From Aeromicrobium piscarium (lineage in GTDB: Bacteria; Actinomycetota; Actinomycetes; Propionibacteriales; Nocardioidaceae): a stretch of DNA of 64,000 nt. The notes beneath the pieces are model-generated. The model searched no databases and had not been told where the DNA came from. It saw nothing but the letters and a program-made list of their open reading frames with translations. The position numbers were made by a program, and so were the translations under genes. The DNA is taken from the NCBI RefSeq assembly GCF_007421815.1, contig NZ_VLNT01000010.1:50246-114245 (forward strand), written 5' to 3'. This document shows positions 1-9,079 of this stretch, piece after piece (the stretch's first letter is position 1; each line of letters starts with the position of its first letter).

Positions 1-287
1 TCGCTGAGCTGGAAGGCCCCCTGCTCGTAGAGCATCATCGCCGCCACCGAGACGATGGGCTTGGTCATGGAGTAGATCCGGAACAAGGAGTCGTCGCCGA
101 CCGGCACCGAGTCCTCGCGATGCCGGAGTCCGTAGGACGAGGCGTGCGCGATCCTGCCGCCACGACTGATGGCCAGCTGCCATCCCGGTAACAGTCCGTC
201 GTCGACGTATCGTCGCAGATAGGCGTCGATACGACCGAGCCGACCGGGGTCCAGCCCCACCTCATGTGCCTCGACCTGTGGTTCCAT
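1..287 (-). CDS. Serine beta-lactamase-like hydrolase (class C/esterase family), N-terminal part only
   Basis: Only the first 95 residues lie in the window; the gene continues past the left edge. The start ATG at 287-285 has GAGGAG six bases upstream. The visible protein reads through a typical beta-lactamase/transpeptidase-like N-terminus (amphipathic helix, then GWQLAI and VGDDSLFRIYSMTKP) and contains the SxxK nucleophile motif S73-M-T-K76. Family members are mostly EstB-like esterases, D-aminopeptidases or beta-lactamases, so substrate cannot be told. No signal peptide is seen, which suggests a cytoplasmic esterase rather than a secreted beta-lactamase. It follows the CoA-transferase gene by 49 bases in the same direction and is probably the last visible gene of the ABC importer operon; I infer that it hydrolyses something imported by that operon. 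Confidence 0.85.
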   Translation of the reverse strand, partial: MEPQVEAHEVGLDPGRLGRIDAYLRRYVDDGLLPGWQLAISRGGRIAHASSYGLRHREDSVPVGDDSLFRIYSMTKPIVSVAAMMLYEQGAFQLS

Positions 288-336
288 GCCGCTCCTCATC
301 GATGGTCTCCTCGCGCCCGAGACGCGCTGCTCGACA

Positions 337-1557
337 TCAGGCGATCACTCCCTCGGCGCGGAGGGTGCCGAGTGCGCCGTCGCCGAGATCGAGCAGCTCC
401 CTCAGCACCTCGTCGGTGTGCTGGCCGGATGCCGGGCCGGGATGACGGATGCCGCCCGGGGTTCCCGACAGATGCGGCACGACGCCCGGCATGACGACGT
501 CCCGGCCGCCCTCATCGGGCACTCGGACCAGCAGGCCCTCCTCCCAGGCGTCCGCATCCGCGAAGAGATCGGCCATCGAGTTGACCCGTCCGACCGCCAC
601 CTGATGGGCACGGAGCGACTCGTACAGATCGTCCAGTTCCCGGCCGGCGATCATCGGTTCGAGAACCGCCTCCAGCTCCTCGCGATGGCGCAGCCGATCC
701 GCATTCGTGCGGAAGCGTTCGTCCTCGGCCACCTCGGGGCGGCCGAGGGCGACCCACAGCCGCTGCCACATACTCGGCGTGCTGATCGGCAGGACGATCC
801 ACTGATCGTCCGCGGTGCGGTAGATCCCATTGGGCGCGATGCTGTCGTTGCGGTTCCCGCTCCGCTCCGGCGATCTCCCCGTCGTCTCGTAGGCGGCGAC
901 GAGTCCCTCCAGCATGCGCACCATCGCCCCGGCGAGCGATACCTCGACGAGTTGTCCCCTCCCGGAGACACGCGCCTCGTAGAGAGCCAGCAGCACCGCG
1001 AAGGCCCCGTGTACGCCGCCGACACCGTCGGCGATCGCATAGCCCGAGAACATCGGCGGGCCGTCGGGGTCTCCCGAGGCGTAGGTGAGACCGGAGTAGG
1101 CCTCGGCGACGCGGGCGAAGCCGGGGTCGTCGCGGCGCGTGCCGGAACGGCCGAAGGCGGACAGGTGGTACATGATGAGCCCGGGATTGGCCCGCGACAG
1201 TTCCGGATAACCGAGCCCCCACCGTTCGAGGGTCGACATGCGCAGGTTCGTCACGACGACATCCACCTGCCCCGTCAACTCGCGGAACAGCGCCTGCCCC
1301 TGGGCGTCACGCAGGTCGATGGCGACGCTGCGCTTGTTGCGGTGGGAGATCTTCGACAGCACCGACCGGCCGTCCTCATCGGAGGAGATGAGCCGCATCG
1401 GGTCGCCGCCGCGAGTGTCCTCGACCTTGATGACCTCCGCGCCGAAGTCGGCGAGCAGGCCGCCGGTGAGCGGACCCGCGAGCATGGTGCTCGCGTCAAG
1501 CACCCGCACGCCACGCAGGGGGCCCTCGCCTGCCGAGAGAGGCGCACCCTCGGTCAT
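337..1557 (-). CDS. CaiB/BaiF-type (class III) CoA-transferase, copy 1
   Basis: A 406-residue protein of the usual length for family III CoA-transferases (formyl-CoA transferase, CaiB). The N-terminus GPLRGVRVLDAS...AGPLTGGLLADFGAEVIKVE is the family signature, and the catalytic Asp expected to form the acyl-anhydride is present at D177 in AIADGVGG. I chose the ATG at 1557, which overlaps the preceding ATPase stop by one base (TGATG) and implies translational coupling; the longer upstream reading is out of place inside the ATPase gene. It is clearly homologous to the CoA-transferase at 6683-7867 at the other end of the same operon (shared FGRxG, PGFARVAEA, ADGV motifs). Such enzymes move CoA between carboxylic acids; here the acceptor would plausibly be an imported acid. 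Substrate unknown. Confidence 0.9.
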   Translation of the reverse strand: MTEGAPLSAGEGPLRGVRVLDASTMLAGPLTGGLLADFGAEVIKVEDTRGGDPMRLISSDEDGRSVLSKISHRNKRSVAIDLRDAQGQALFRELTGQVDVVVTNLRMSTLERWGLGYPELSRANPGLIMYHLSAFGRSGTRRDDPGFARVAEAYSGLTYASGDPDGPPMFSGYAIADGVGGVHGAFAVLLALYEARVSGRGQLVEVSLAGAMVRMLEGLVAAYETTGRSPERSGNRNDSIAPNGIYRTADDQWIVLPISTPSMWQRLWVALGRPEVAEDERFRTNADRLRHREELEAVLEPMIAGRELDDLYESLRAHQVAVGRVNSMADLFADADAWEEGLLVRVPDEGGRDVVMPGVVPHLSGTPGGIRHPGPASGQHTDEVLRELLDLGDGALGTLRAEGVIA

Positions 1558-2357
1558 CAGGTGTCCGCCCGCAGCAGCTGAGGGATCGAGTCCACGAGCA
1601 GTCGCGTGTACTCGTGCTGCGGAGATCCGCACACCTCGTCGGCGGTCCCCGACTCGACGATCCGTCCCTCGCGCATGACGTGGACCCGATCGCACAGCTG
1701 CCGGATCATCGCCAGATCATGGCCGATGAACAGCATGGCCGAATCGGGACGCAGGAGACCGTGCAGCAGCCGCGCCACCGAGGCGGCGGTGGTCACGTCC
1801 AGGGCGCTCAGCGCCTCATCGAGGATCAGCAACGAAGGATCGACGATGATCGCGCGGGCGATGGCGACCCGCTGTCGCTGCCCGCCCGACAGCTCCCGCG
1901 TCGTCCGCGGCAGGAAGCCGGAGTCGAGCCCCACCGACTCGAGGGTCGCGATCACGCGGTCCCGTCGCTCACGCGACCCCAGATCGGTGTGCAGCACCAG
2001 CGGCTCCGCGACGATATCGGCCACGCTGTGGCGTGGATTGAGCGCCTGCAGCGGATCCTGGAAGACCGCCTGCACCGTCCGCCGGTAGGCGAGGGGCGGC
2101 GGCGTCGGCAGCGTGGAGAGATCGAATCCGCAGATCGTCGCGTCGCCGGTGAACGGCGTCAGTTTCAAGAGCGCACGGGCCACGGTCGACTTGCCCGAGC
2201 CGGACTCCCCGACGAGCCCGGTGATCTCGCCGGCTCGCAGATCGAGCGTGGCGTGATCGACCGCGGTGAACGGCTTGGGACGCAGGTCGCCCCACCGTGG
2301 GCGACGGGCGAAGGTGACGGTGAGGTCCTCGATCGACCCCAGCAGCTCGGTCGTCAT
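1557..2357 (-). CDS. ABC transporter ATP-binding protein, OppF/DppF type
   Basis: A 266-residue nucleotide-binding subunit of a peptide/nickel-type importer. Walker A GESGSGKS is at residues 50-57, the signature LSGGQRQR at 156-163 and Walker B LLILDE at 176-181, with QDPLQALNPR as the Q-loop region typical of the Opp/Dpp subfamily. The start ATG at 2357 overlaps the TGA of the upstream fusion gene by one base, and GAGGAG lies eight bases upstream; a GTG three bases earlier is an alternative. It would pair with the ATPase domain of the fused gene at 2357-4108 to give the two nucleotide-binding subunits of the importer. The cargo cannot be read from this subunit. Confidence 0.93.
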   Translation of the reverse strand: MTTELLGSIEDLTVTFARRPRWGDLRPKPFTAVDHATLDLRAGEITGLVGESGSGKSTVARALLKLTPFTGDATICGFDLSTLPTPPPLAYRRTVQAVFQDPLQALNPRHSVADIVAEPLVLHTDLGSRERRDRVIATLESVGLDSGFLPRTTRELSGGQRQRVAIARAIIVDPSLLILDEALSALDVTTAASVARLLHGLLRPDSAMLFIGHDLAMIRQLCDRVHVMREGRIVESGTADEVCGSPQHEYTRLLVDSIPQLLRADT

Positions 2358-4108
2358 CACATGATCTCCTCGGTGATCCGCGGCGGTTCGAGGATCGCCC
2401 GGCCCGGTTCGTTGCGTGGGACCGCGGCCACCAGCGCGGCCGTGTACTCGTGCTGCGGCCGGCGGACGACCGACTCGATGGGGCCGGACTCCACCACATG
2501 ACCGTGCAGCATGACGACGACCTCGTCGGCGAGCTCGCCGGCGACACCGAGGTCATGGGTCACGAGCAGGACGCCGAACTCACGCTCCTCGCAGAGCCGT
2601 CGCAACAGGGCGATGATCTCGGCCTGCACGGTCACGTCCAGGGCCGTCGTGGGCTCGTCGGCTATGAGCAGATCCGGGGACTTGGCCAACGCGAGAGCGA
2701 TCATGACGCGCTGGGCCATACCGCCGGAGATCTGGCCGGGCCGCAACCGCGCCACCTCGTCCGGCCGGCGCAGACCGACGGAGGTGAGCAGATCGACGAT
2801 CTCCTCGTCGACCGCTCTCGGGGTTCCGCCCTGCCGCCGGCCGCCGGTGAGGCGGCGCTGTGCCTCGATGACATCGCGGAGCTGGCGGCCGACCGTCTGC
2901 AGCGGATTCAGGGCCGCGGACGGCTCCTGGAAGACCACGCCGACCCGTCCGCGCCAGGCTGCGCGCGTGGCATCGTCGGCATCGACGAGCTCGAGCGGTC
3001 GGCGACCGCCGAGGCGCACCCGTGCGGCCGTGCTGGATGCCGGTGGGGTGAGCAGGTCGGCGAGGGCCATCGCCAGCGAGGTCTTCCCGCTGCCGGACTC
3101 TCCCACGAGGGCCACGACCTGACCGTGCCGGATCGCGAGGTCGGCGGCATCGACCGCCGTGGTCTCGCCGTATCGCACGGTGATCCCCTCGACCTCCAGC
3201 AGCGGGCTCACGGTCCCGCCCGGCACGTCTGACTCGTCGCCGCGGACACGCGCATCGGACGCGCCCAGATCGGTCGGCTCGAGATATCCCGTGGGATTCT
3301 CGGCGCTGGCACCGCGACGACGGCGGATCAGCGCGTCGCCGACGATATTGAGCGCCAGCACCGTCAACACGAGCGCGAGACCGGGCGGGATCGCCTGGAA
3401 CGGCGCCTCACGGATCGCGCGCTGCGCGCTCGACAGCATGATCCCCCAACTCGCCGCCGGTGGTTGAGTGCCGAGACCGAGGAAGCTCAGCGCTGCCTCG
3501 ATGGCCACCGCATGGGCGAACACCAAGGTGGCCTCTACCCCCATCGGCGCGGCGATATTCGGAGCGATGTGGCGGAACAGCAGTCGCCGCCGATCGGCGC
3601 CGATCACCCGGGCGCCGTCCACATACAATCGGTCGCGCTCCGCCATCGTCAGTCCGCGGGCCAGCCGGGCGATACCCATCGCGAAGGCGATGCCGACGGC
3701 GAACATCGAGGTGGTCAGACCGCTGCCGAGGGCCGCGATGAGCGCGATGGCGAGCACGATCGCGGGGATCGCCGAGATGCCCTCGACGATGCGCATGACG
3801 ATGCGATCGGGCCAGCCGCCGACAAGACCGATCACCATGCCCACGCCGCCGCCGAGCACCACCGCGACCGCGGTTGCCTCGAAACCGGCGATCGTCGACA
3901 CCCGGGCGCCGTCGATGAGCCGGCTCAGTGTGTCCCGACCGAGGTAGTCGGTGCCGAGCCAGTGGTCGCCGCTCGGGCCGGCGAGGGCGTCACCGACCGC
4001 GCCGGCCGTCGGGTCGTAGGGCGCGATCCACGGTCCGGCCACAGCGAGCACACCGACGACGATCAGCACGCCCCAGGATGCCTTGACGAGCACCGAACTG
4101 CTCCTCAT
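2357..4108 (-). CDS. Fused DppC-type permease and DppD-type ATPase of an ABC importer
   Basis: A 583-residue protein joining two subunits normally made separately. Residues 1 to about 265 are a DppC-like permease: an N-terminal membrane segment, HWLGTDYLGRD, further membrane helices and the EAA loop around residues 163-183. After a polar linker (about 266-300) comes a complete ATPase: Walker A GESGSGKT at 336-343, signature ISGGMAQR at 460-467, Walker B LLIADEP at 480-486. The start ATG at 4108 overlaps the stop of the DppB-like gene by four bases (ATGA). Permease-ATPase fusions of this kind are known in actinobacterial oligopeptide transporters. A longer open frame continues upstream to 5110, but that stretch is the shadow of the neighbouring permease gene. 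Confidence 0.92.
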   Translation of the reverse strand: MRSSSVLVKASWGVLIVVGVLAVAGPWIAPYDPTAGAVGDALAGPSGDHWLGTDYLGRDTLSRLIDGARVSTIAGFEATAVAVVLGGGVGMVIGLVGGWPDRIVMRIVEGISAIPAIVLAIALIAALGSGLTTSMFAVGIAFAMGIARLARGLTMAERDRLYVDGARVIGADRRRLLFRHIAPNIAAPMGVEATLVFAHAVAIEAALSFLGLGTQPPAASWGIMLSSAQRAIREAPFQAIPPGLALVLTVLALNIVGDALIRRRRGASAENPTGYLEPTDLGASDARVRGDESDVPGGTVSPLLEVEGITVRYGETTAVDAADLAIRHGQVVALVGESGSGKTSLAMALADLLTPPASSTAARVRLGGRRPLELVDADDATRAAWRGRVGVVFQEPSAALNPLQTVGRQLRDVIEAQRRLTGGRRQGGTPRAVDEEIVDLLTSVGLRRPDEVARLRPGQISGGMAQRVMIALALAKSPDLLIADEPTTALDVTVQAEIIALLRRLCEEREFGVLLVTHDLGVAGELADEVVVMLHGHVVESGPIESVVRRPQHEYTAALVAAVPRNEPGRAILEPPRITEEIM

Positions 4109-5049
4109 GACGCACGCACCCGAGGATCGACGAGGGCGTAGGCCAGGTCCAGCAGGAACTGGATGACGGCCATCAAGAGGGCCATGAGGACGACGAATCC
4201 CAGCACCACGGGCATGTCTCCGTTCCGGATGGCGTTGAGTACGAGCTGACCGAGGCCGGGCAGCGCGAAGACCTGTTCGATCACGACGGCTCCGCCGACG
4301 AGCACGGCGGCCTGTCCCGCGATCGTGGTGACCACGGGGACCGCCGCATTGCGCAGCGCCGTGCGCCACAGGATCCGCCGGCGCGCCAGACCCCCGGCGA
4401 CGGCCGTGCGAATGTACGGCTCGTGCAGGACCCGGACGAATCCCGCCCGGGTCTGCCGGGCGAAGGCCCCGGCGGCCGCCGCCCCGAGCGCGAGCGATGG
4501 AAGCGCGATACTGCGCAGCCACTCCCCGGGGTCGGTGCCGAAGGGGACGTAGCCGGTCGCCGGGAACCACGGCGTCTGCATCGCCACATAGGCGACCAGC
4601 AGGAGAGCCAGCCAGAAGCTCGGGATGGCCTGCCCGACCGAGGCGGCGCCCGTGAGCAGCGAATCGGTGCTGCGGCCCGCGCGGATGCCCGCGGCGATAC
4701 CCGCCGGGATGCCGATCAGCAGTCCCACGACGAGCGCCCCGACGGAGATGGCCAAGGTGACCGGGAATCGGCTCATCAGCAGCTCCGTCACCGGGGTGGA
4801 GCTCGACCAGGACACGCCGAGATCGCCCTGCACGGCACCCAGCAGCCAACTTCCGAACTGGACGAGGACCGGACGATCCAGGCCGAGCTCGTGGCGGAAG
4901 GCCGCGTAGGCCTCGTCCGTCGCGGTCTCGCCGAGGCGCACCACCGCGGGATCGACCGCGGTCAGCTGCAACAGCAGGAAGGTGGTGAAGCTGGCCACGA
5001 AGACCAAGGGGATGAGCGCCGCGAGGCGGCTCAGAGCGACACGAAGCAC
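4105..5049 (-). CDS. ABC importer permease, DppB type
   Basis: A 314-residue integral membrane protein matching the DppB/OppB family: N-terminal LRVALSRLAALIPLVFVAS helix, the periplasmic DEAYAAFRHELGLDRPV segment that is diagnostic of DppB, several membrane spans, and the EAA loop near YIRTAVAGGLARRRILWRTALRNA. It starts with GTG at 5049, three bases after the stop of the binding-protein gene, with no convincing Shine-Dalgarno sequence, so it probably relies on translational coupling. It overlaps the next gene by four bases. It forms the membrane channel together with the permease half of the fusion protein. Confidence 0.92.
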   Translation of the reverse strand: MLRVALSRLAALIPLVFVASFTTFLLLQLTAVDPAVVRLGETATDEAYAAFRHELGLDRPVLVQFGSWLLGAVQGDLGVSWSSSTPVTELLMSRFPVTLAISVGALVVGLLIGIPAGIAAGIRAGRSTDSLLTGAASVGQAIPSFWLALLLVAYVAMQTPWFPATGYVPFGTDPGEWLRSIALPSLALGAAAAGAFARQTRAGFVRVLHEPYIRTAVAGGLARRRILWRTALRNAAVPVVTTIAGQAAVLVGGAVVIEQVFALPGLGQLVLNAIRNGDMPVVLGFVVLMALLMAVIQFLLDLAYALVDPRVRAS

Positions 5050-5051
5050 CG

Positions 5052-6587
5052 TCAGTCCAACGTGATGTCGTAGGGCTTCGGCAGATTGTCCGAGGGCGAC
5101 AGCTCGGCACCGGACACGTGCTCCGCGGCCACGACCACCGGGATCTGGTGTGCGACCACCATGAGGTAGCCCTGCTCGATCAGGTAGGAGTAGACATCGC
5201 GCCAGCCTTCAGCCTGACCTTCCTCCGTCTCGGCGTTCAAGGCGATATCCGCCAGCTCGGCGACATCGCCGCGATCGGTGCCCAGCGGATCGTAGGGGCT
5301 GCCCGGCGCGTGCCGCTCGTCGTAGTGGGACTCGGCGGTGAAACCGCGGGCGAGCGTGACGGCCATGGCGGTCGTGCCGTTGCGCATCACGTCGGCGAGG
5401 GTCCCGGGCTCGACCTGATCGATCGTGACCTCGACACCGATCTCGCCCCACATCTGCTGCACCGACTCGGCCACCTCGGTGATCGCACCGAAGCTCGGGA
5501 AGGTCACCGAGAAGCCATCGGCATAGCCGGCCTCGGCCAGCAGGTCGCGTGCCTCCTCGGGATCGTAGGCGAGATCCTCCAGGTCCTCGTCGTAGTAGGG
5601 GGTCTCCTCCAGCCAGAAGCTGGGGCTCGGATCGCCCTGCCCGAACTGCAGGCCCTTCATGACCGATTCACGATCGATGGCCAGGTTGAGTGCCCGGCGG
5701 ACGCGCTCATCGCCCATCGGCTCGATCAGCGTGCCATCGGTATCCATGATCTGGACGTAGTAGACATTCGCATTCGCCCGCTCGATCAGCTGCAGTGAGC
5801 CGTTGTCGAGGGTCGACCGGTCGGCCTCACTGCGCATCTCGATGACGTCGACCTGTCCGTCGAGCACGGCATTGGTAGCGGCCGAGGCGTCCTCGAGCGC
5901 ACGGATCTCGACGGTGTCGACACCGACTCGGTCGGTATCCCAGTAGTCGGGATTGGCGCGGTACACCTGCACCTCGCCCGCATTGGAGGCCGCGGCATCA
6001 TAGGTCCATCCGCCGGCACCGATCGGCGTCGTCTCCGGGTTCGCCTCGAAGGAGGCGGGGCTCATCATCATGCCGGGCAGACGGCTGAGCTGGGAGAGCA
6101 TGTCGGTAGTCGGCTCGGAGAGCGTGAGCCGGACCGTGGAGTCGTCGACGGCCTCGACACCGGCGATATTGCTGTAGAAGGCCGCCGAGGGGCTGGCCTC
6201 CATCCCCATGCCGCGCTCGAAGTTGGCGACCACCGCGTCGGTGTCCATCGGCTCGCCGTCGCTGAAGACCACATCCGGACGGACGGTCAGCTCGAAGGTC
6301 ACCGGGTCGACGATCTCCCACTCCTCGGCGAGGCCGGGCTCGAAGGTTCCGTCGGGCTGGGCGTGGATCAACGTGTCGAAGACCGGGTTCACGTAGTACT
6401 CCTGCGCCACCGCGGCCATCTGCGGGTCGAGGGTCTGCAGATTGGTCGCTGCGCCGATCGTCAAGGTGCCATCACCCGACGCCTCGGATCCACCGCCGGA
6501 GCACGCGGTCAGCGCGAGGGCGGCGCTCACAGCGCCGACGAGGATGCCGAGGCGACGGGAGGGACGCTGCGGTCGGTGAGTCTTCAT
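5052..6587 (-). CDS. Lipoprotein solute-binding protein of a peptide-type ABC importer (SBP_bac_5 family)
   Basis: A 511-residue lipoprotein. A basic n-region and hydrophobic core are followed by lipobox LTAC with the lipidated cysteine at C29, so the mature protein would be tethered to the outside of the membrane. The body follows the family 5 extracellular solute-binding fold (LTIGAATNLQTLDPQ; EPGLAEEWEI; FSDGEPMDTDAV; RRALNLAIDRESV). Family members bind peptides, nickel, opines or glutathione. The ATG at 6587 has AAGGAG four bases upstream. It is the first gene of the importer set and lies 95 bases downstream of a CoA-transferase gene. The cargo may be an acid or acyl-peptide given the flanking CoA-transferases, but this is inference. 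Confidence 0.93.
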   Translation of the reverse strand: MKTHRPQRPSRRLGILVGAVSAALALTACSGGGSEASGDGTLTIGAATNLQTLDPQMAAVAQEYYVNPVFDTLIHAQPDGTFEPGLAEEWEIVDPVTFELTVRPDVVFSDGEPMDTDAVVANFERGMGMEASPSAAFYSNIAGVEAVDDSTVRLTLSEPTTDMLSQLSRLPGMMMSPASFEANPETTPIGAGGWTYDAAASNAGEVQVYRANPDYWDTDRVGVDTVEIRALEDASAATNAVLDGQVDVIEMRSEADRSTLDNGSLQLIERANANVYYVQIMDTDGTLIEPMGDERVRRALNLAIDRESVMKGLQFGQGDPSPSFWLEETPYYDEDLEDLAYDPEEARDLLAEAGYADGFSVTFPSFGAITEVAESVQQMWGEIGVEVTIDQVEPGTLADVMRNGTTAMAVTLARGFTAESHYDERHAPGSPYDPLGTDRGDVAELADIALNAETEEGQAEGWRDVYSYLIEQGYLMVVAHQIPVVVAAEHVSGAELSPSDNLPKPYDITLD

Positions 6588-6682
6588 GACACTCCTTGGT
6601 GATGTCTCGGTCACGTGCGGATCAGGCCGGTCCGCGAAGGCAGGGCGGTTGATGGGGTCGTCGTTCGGCGGCGATGGGCGCA

Positions 6683-7867
6683 TCAGATCGTTCCATTCGC
6701 GCGCAGAGTGCCGATCTCCTCGGCGGACAGACCCGCGAGATCGGCCAGCACGGCGTCGGTGTGCTGGCCGAGTCCGGGTGCTGGCGAGCGGAGCGTGCCC
6801 TCGAAGCCGGAGAACAGCCCGGCCGGCGACTGCATCCGGCGTAGATGTCCTGAGTCGTCCGGGAACTCCACCACCGAACCACGGGCGCGGATGTGCGGAT
6901 CGGCGCAGATCTCCTCGGCGGTGTTGACCGGGCCCGCGGCGATACCCGCGTCGACGAGCAACTCCATCAGGGGCTCGAGATCGTACGAACCGACGAAGGC
7001 GTGGACACGATCCTCGATCTGCTGGCGGTGCGCTACCCGCTGCGCCATGTCGGTGTAACCGGCGAGATCGTCGGCACCCATCGCCTTCACCAGACGCCTC
7101 CACATCTGCTCGGTGGACGCGGGCAATGCCAGCCAGCGTCCGTCACGCGTCCGGTACAGGTTGTTGGGGCTGATGTGGGGGTTCTCATTGCCCTGTCGGC
7201 CCACGCTATGACCGGTGACGTCGTAGTCGACGATGAAGTCCTCCATCATCCGCAGCAGCGGCTCGTAGAGCGCGAGGTCCACGAGCTGCGGCTCGGCCGT
7301 TCGGTCCCGTTGGCGCAATGCCAGCAGGGCGGTGAAGGCCGCGTAGATGCCGGTCACTCCATCGGCGACCGGATAACCCGCGAAGACGGGAGGCCGGTCG
7401 GGCTCGCCGGTCCGGTGGGTCAGCCCCGCGAAGGCCTCGGCGACACGGGCGAATCCCGGACGCTCCGCGTACGGTCCGGTACGCCCGAAGGCGCTGACGT
7501 GGACCATCACCAGGTCAGGGCGGAAGGCCACCAGGTCGTCGAAGTCGACCCCGAAGCGACGCAACGTCGCCGGACGGAAATTGGTCACGACGATGTCCAC
7601 CGCGGCCGCCAGCCGCCCCACGACCTGCGCGGCGCCCGGCTGGTGCAGGTCTACGGTGACGCTGCGCTTGTTGCGCCCGAGGACCGACCACTGCGCAGAG
7701 ACGCCCTCCACCAGCGGCGGATAGGAACGGGCCGGGTCACCATGGCGGGGTTCCTCGATCTTGATGACATCGGCACCGAACTCGCCCAGCAGCGAGGCCG
7801 CCATGGGCCCGGCCAGGATGGTGGACATGTCGAGGACGGTCACTCCCCGCAGTGGGGCCTCGGTCAT
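6683..7867 (-). CDS. CaiB/BaiF-type (class III) CoA-transferase, copy 2
   Basis: A 394-residue family III CoA-transferase. It has the N-terminal APLRGVTVLDMSTILAGP signature, the conserved RNKRSVTVDL element and the catalytic Asp at D169 in PVADGVTG. It is a paralogue of the enzyme at 337-1557. Both copies keep the catalytic Asp, so they could be two homodimeric enzymes or two active subunits of a heteromer. The ATG at 7867 has AAAGG eight bases upstream; the open frame extends further into the divergent promoter region without a plausible start. It is the promoter-proximal gene of the minus-strand cluster and is divergent from the LysR gene at 8121. Confidence 0.9.
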   Translation of the reverse strand: MTEAPLRGVTVLDMSTILAGPMAASLLGEFGADVIKIEEPRHGDPARSYPPLVEGVSAQWSVLGRNKRSVTVDLHQPGAAQVVGRLAAAVDIVVTNFRPATLRRFGVDFDDLVAFRPDLVMVHVSAFGRTGPYAERPGFARVAEAFAGLTHRTGEPDRPPVFAGYPVADGVTGIYAAFTALLALRQRDRTAEPQLVDLALYEPLLRMMEDFIVDYDVTGHSVGRQGNENPHISPNNLYRTRDGRWLALPASTEQMWRRLVKAMGADDLAGYTDMAQRVAHRQQIEDRVHAFVGSYDLEPLMELLVDAGIAAGPVNTAEEICADPHIRARGSVVEFPDDSGHLRRMQSPAGLFSGFEGTLRSPAPGLGQHTDAVLADLAGLSAEEIGTLRANGTI

Positions 7868-8120
7868 GGTCGGTGCCTTTCGATCGCCGTGCGCCCCACG
7901 ACTGTGAGGCGCGTCACCAGCGACTATCTCGAAGAAGCCCGGCGGGGGGAACTGAGCGGAACCTTCCATATGTGAAAGGTGAAAGTTATCGTCTGACACG
8001 CTCCTGCTCGCGCCCTCACCTCCGTGGCCGTGATGACGGCGCAGATCTCCAGCGAGAGGATCTTGCGGTGATACAAGCAGACACTTTCACCGGCGGGCGT
8101 CTCCCGGATATCGTGGCGCC
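7868..8120. promoter_or_regulatory. Divergent promoter region with a 9-bp inverted repeat
   Basis: The 253-base gap between the CoA-transferase operon (leftwards) and the LysR gene (rightwards). It holds an exact 9-bp inverted pair, GGTGAAAGT at 7978-7986 and ACTTTCACC at 8083-8091, in the most AT-rich part of the gap. LysR-type proteins commonly control a divergent operon through dyad sites in such a gap, so this is a reasonable operator candidate; the wide spacing makes it unproven. Confidence 0.4.
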
Positions 8121-9038
8121 GTGCGAGTCGAGCGAGCCCGATACTTCCTCGCGGCCGTCGAGACGGGGTCGCTGCGTGCTGCCGCCGTCCGCTGCGGCAT
8201 CAGCCAGCCCGCCCTCGGCCAGCAGATCGCGCTACTGGAAGAGGAGCTCGATGTCGTCCTGCTGACCCGCAGCCGATCGGGTGTGCGGCCGACACCCAGC
8301 GGCCAGGCCCTCCTGCAGCCGATGGCGCGACTCGTCGCGGCCGAACAGGACGTGCACGATGCCGCCACCGAGTCCGGCGGGTCGTATCGGGGACGGGTCG
8401 CCATCGGCGCCATCTCGGTGGTCGTCGAGACGGTCATCGCCAGCGTGATCGGCCGGCTGCACGAACAGCATCCGGGCCTGCGATTCACCCTGACAGAGGC
8501 CGCCTCGACGGCGATCGAGGCGGGCGTCGCCTCGGGCGAGCTCGACTTCGGTCTCGTCACGATGCTCTCCGAGCCCGCGGCACCGACCATCGAGCGGACC
8601 CTGCTCCTGCAAGCTCCCATCGGCGTCATCGTGCGCGCCGACCACCTGCTCGCCGAGCGCGACAGCGTCGAATGGAGCGATCTGGAGACCTGGCCGATCG
8701 TGACCATGCGCGAGGGAACGGTCATGTGGGAGCGGCTGCACGCCGATGTGCCTGAGCCGGACGTGGTGGTGCAGGCGATGTCGGATCGATCGGTCAAGGT
8801 GATGGTCGCCCACGGGGCCGGCATCGGCATCCTCGGCCCCTTCGACACGTCGGTCGACGTGCCGGGACTGCGCTGGATCCCCCTGCGCAACACAGCGCCG
8901 ATCCGCATCGGCCTGATCCAACGCCGCGACAGCCGCCCCTCGCCCTCGGCCCTGACCGTGCGCCGCCTGATCACCGAGCGCGCCGCCGAACTGCTGACGG
9001 CGACCGTGAGCGCCCATCGGCTCGGCTCAGGTCGTTGA
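8121..9038 (+). CDS. LysR-family transcriptional regulator
   Basis: A 305-residue protein with an N-terminal winged helix-turn-helix (ARYFLAAVETGSLRAAAVRCGISQPALGQQI, about residues 6-36) and a C-terminal periplasmic-binding-like effector domain starting near residue 90 (GRVAIGAISVV). Length is normal for the family. It begins with GTG at 8121. It is transcribed divergently from the CoA-transferase/ABC importer cluster, and by the usual logic of the family it is the likely regulator of that cluster, responding to a substrate or intermediate. The effector cannot be predicted. Confidence 0.92.
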   Translation: MRVERARYFLAAVETGSLRAAAVRCGISQPALGQQIALLEEELDVVLLTRSRSGVRPTPSGQALLQPMARLVAAEQDVHDAATESGGSYRGRVAIGAISVVVETVIASVIGRLHEQHPGLRFTLTEAASTAIEAGVASGELDFGLVTMLSEPAAPTIERTLLLQAPIGVIVRADHLLAERDSVEWSDLETWPIVTMREGTVMWERLHADVPEPDVVVQAMSDRSVKVMVAHGAGIGILGPFDTSVDVPGLRWIPLRNTAPIRIGLIQRRDSRPSPSALTVRRLITERAAELLTATVSAHRLGSGR

Positions 9039-9079
9039 GATCCTCCGCCGCTGGGAGGATGTCTCCAACGGAGGTAACG

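Noticed and set aside
4109..5110. N-terminal extension of the permease-ATPase fusion
   Set aside because: This part overlaps the DppB-like permease gene in another frame and has shadow-like Arg/Pro-rich composition.
6588..7103. N-terminal extension of the solute-binding protein
   Set aside because: It covers the end of the CoA-transferase gene in another frame; the lipoprotein signal clearly starts at 6587.
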